Of a stretch of DNA of 64,000 bases, positions 61,948-64,000 are shown piece by piece. The translations under genes were made by a program, and so were the position numbers. Where the stretch lies: positions 702,273 to 766,272 of the forward strand of contig NW_020170391.1 in the NCBI RefSeq assembly GCF_000524195.1, read 5' to 3'. Position 1 is the first letter of the stretch. Every line of letters begins with the position of its first letter. Below the pieces are notes generated by a model. It searched no databases and was not told the origin of the DNA. It saw only the letters and a list, made by a program, of their open reading frames with translations. The DNA is from Echinococcus granulosus. Lineage: Eukaryota; Platyhelminthes; Cestoda; Cyclophyllidea; Taeniidae.

Positions 61948-64000
61948 GAATAGTTAATCTCAGCAATTCAATTATAACCTTGTTTTTTGCTTCCAAAAGT
62001 CTTTCTGCTTTCGAACATTGAGTGTGTAACTAAATGAACGCGGCACAATAGCTACATTGTATTATATAGTCTCGTTCTTTAAGAGCTAATGAGCATGCAC
62101 TGATGCTAAGTGTCCAGTTTTGGTATACATTTTGTCGTGGACTGTTAAGAGCCCTGTCAGATCAGTCCATCCGACAGTATTTTTTGAGTATTCTTCATCG
62201 TTGAGTTGCGCTGGGACTAAATTACACTTGATTTGCCTGGCTACTCGATACAAAGCTAGCAATTCTATTTATTTTTCATCCATCAATGCGCACTCAGATT
62301 CCCTTCATTATAATCCAAAAGGCTTGAGGTTTTAGGACTTTGCGTCAGGCGTACTTGACAAATGACCATCCACTTAAACCAAAGAATACTATGAACTAAT
62401 TGAACTGCTTGATCAGGCGAATTCATTATATTGAAGTAGGTCTTATAATTAAAACTCAGACAAACTAACGGAACATGTGTGGTTCACAGAGGAGAGTAAA
62501 AAAGTCAACAATAGATAGAGTTCAGATGGTCATTTTGAAAAAAAAACACTTCACAGATTGAACATCCACAGCACATACAGTGCATATGTTTTCACACCTC
62601 TGCTGTCGCAAGTCAGAAATGCGATGAAGCCATGACTGGTTCAGCCTATAGAAACACATGACCTTATCGAATGCATGCAGTGAAAATATGTGACTGGTTT
62701 GCCGGACGAAGTATGGTTTTACCAGTGAAATCCAGAATGAAACATTGTCTAGCCATCCTAGCTTAACTAAGTCCACAACTGCTGTGACTTGTGCATTTCA
62801 TTCCAAATGGACCACAGCAATAAACTTATTCGCACTCCCGTGGCTAATGTCACGTAAATCCTCGGTACGCCTGTTTAGTATTGTCTTGAAAGTAACCGAG
62901 AAACACGTATTTCTTTAACTAGCTTGCTCGCACAGGTGACAACCTTTTTAGTGGCTTTGAGGTAGTTTTGTCTAAGGTCAAGCAGTTACAGGCAACTTTG
63001 GAATTTTGGTGCAGTTCCACCCGGGGTAAGTAAAACAACTGAGGAAGAAACGGCTAATCACTGGGTACTTGTACAAAGAGCAAATAGCTTTTTTCCATCT
63101 CGAAGCTCATTCTTTCTCCTTTATTGAGACGTAAAAACCTAGATATGAATAAGACGGGAATAGTGGCTGAAACTCGGAGGACTCTCAAGCTATAGCAAAT
63201 TCATTAGCATGTAAAGCTTAGCTACCGGTATTGTAACAACTTTCTTTGAAATTAAATCACCTGAACACACTAGTACGTAATCGAGGCATTTCCTCGTGGG
63301 AATGAGAATCATCTGGCCAGAAAAGTGCACTATAAAGTGGCCTTATGATGCGGAGGTGACACTCAATGCAAGTGTCACCCTAAGGAGGTTACACACACCT
63401 TTATGTTCTGCCTGAATTTCAGATCCATTTCAAAATAATCAGAAAAGCATTCCCTCCTCCCATCATTCTAGCAGGATGTGGTGTTTGGCAAATGCGGTGT
63501 GGAAGTACGTGACAGGGTGATTTTTTAGCTCTTATAGCAGACACTGCGAAAAAGTTGATAGCACCCAGCGCGTACATCCCTTATCACTTTCAATTCACAA
63601 CTTTTTGCACGTATGCAAGATGTGTATGTGTATCACCCCGACTTTAGGTTGTGGTTCTTTCCTTGCCTTAAAATCCATTCTCGGGATATGTTTAGCCTTA
63701 AAGAAGTTGCATAATATAACTTCCTTAGATTATCAAAAAGAGGGAGTAAAATTATGTAGTCCTATGCTTTGGAAGGAAACAATGTTGCAGTGAGTACATT
63801 GGGCATCAAACTATGGGAAATTATTCTCAATGTTAACCAAAATTTTCCTTAAAAAGCAAAATTTAAGTTAGGAAATGCAGCCTGTGTTAAAACACGACTG
63901 TAAGGCAAAATAAAATACTCGTGTGCCTTATTCCAGCACGCACTTTTCCCTAAAAGTTTATAACTTATAATAAGTCTCAAAAAGTCGCTATGAAGTGTAT
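61948..64000. other. Upstream region of SCHIP1, no gene seen
   Basis: Short frames on both strands lack domains and splice support. The SCHIP1 promoter and 5' non-coding exons are expected in this stretch. A short GC-richer, purine-pyrimidine patch at 63350-63480 has no reading frame. Confidence 0.45.

Overview
This is a eukaryotic (animal) genomic window of AT-rich DNA with split genes. Introns are mostly bounded by GTRAGT-like donors and T-rich AG acceptors. I rebuilt genes by following exons across phase-compatible splice sites, because almost every long open frame here is only one exon. Six genes can be named with some confidence: an SLC25 mitochondrial carrier (+), a calcineurin B homologous protein CHP1 (+), a CFAP73/CCDC42-type cilium protein (-), a tandem CCCH zinc-finger protein of the tristetraprolin type (+), an anosmin-1 homologue (-, about 19 kb) and a SCHIP1 homologue (-, about 9 kb). 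The standard genetic code fits, with TAA, TAG and TGA all used as stops.

The organism is probably an invertebrate, and a flatworm is my best guess. CHP1 has 30- and 32-nt introns at its 5' end, and its introns then grow steadily towards the 3' end, a pattern known from schistosomes. Two start codons lie 3-5 nt behind a strong AG acceptor, as expected for spliced-leader trans-splicing or a non-coding first exon. A cilium gene fits any ciliated animal. No species can be named from the sequence alone.

Layout. 1-203 (-): start of a gene that runs off the left edge. 1168-2548 (+): carrier, 4 exons. 4850-7338 (+): CHP1, 6 exons. 10697-13792 (-): CFAP73-like, 5 firm exons plus a tentative 3' end. 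15194-17238 (+): tentative small three-exon gene. 17473-18701 (+): CCCH protein. 18992-20540 (-): unassigned exons. 22293-41151 (-): anosmin-1, 14 exons, the second of which is less certain. 42421-48211: scattered unassigned exons on both strands. 52848-61791 (-): SCHIP1, with a RAD54-like N-terminal fragment on the opposite strand inside its last intron. The rest is AT-rich intron and intergenic DNA in which I see no genes.

The genes do not form an operon or pathway. CHP1 binds Na+/H+ exchangers and other partners, the carrier works in the inner mitochondrial membrane, anosmin-1 is a secreted matrix and cell-adhesion protein, SCHIP1 is a cytoplasmic coiled-coil partner of the cortical cytoskeleton, and the CCCH protein would control AU-rich mRNAs. 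I found no mobile-element coding region, CRISPR array, rRNA or tRNA gene that I could support. Several GC-rich islands without a good reading frame may be old repeats.
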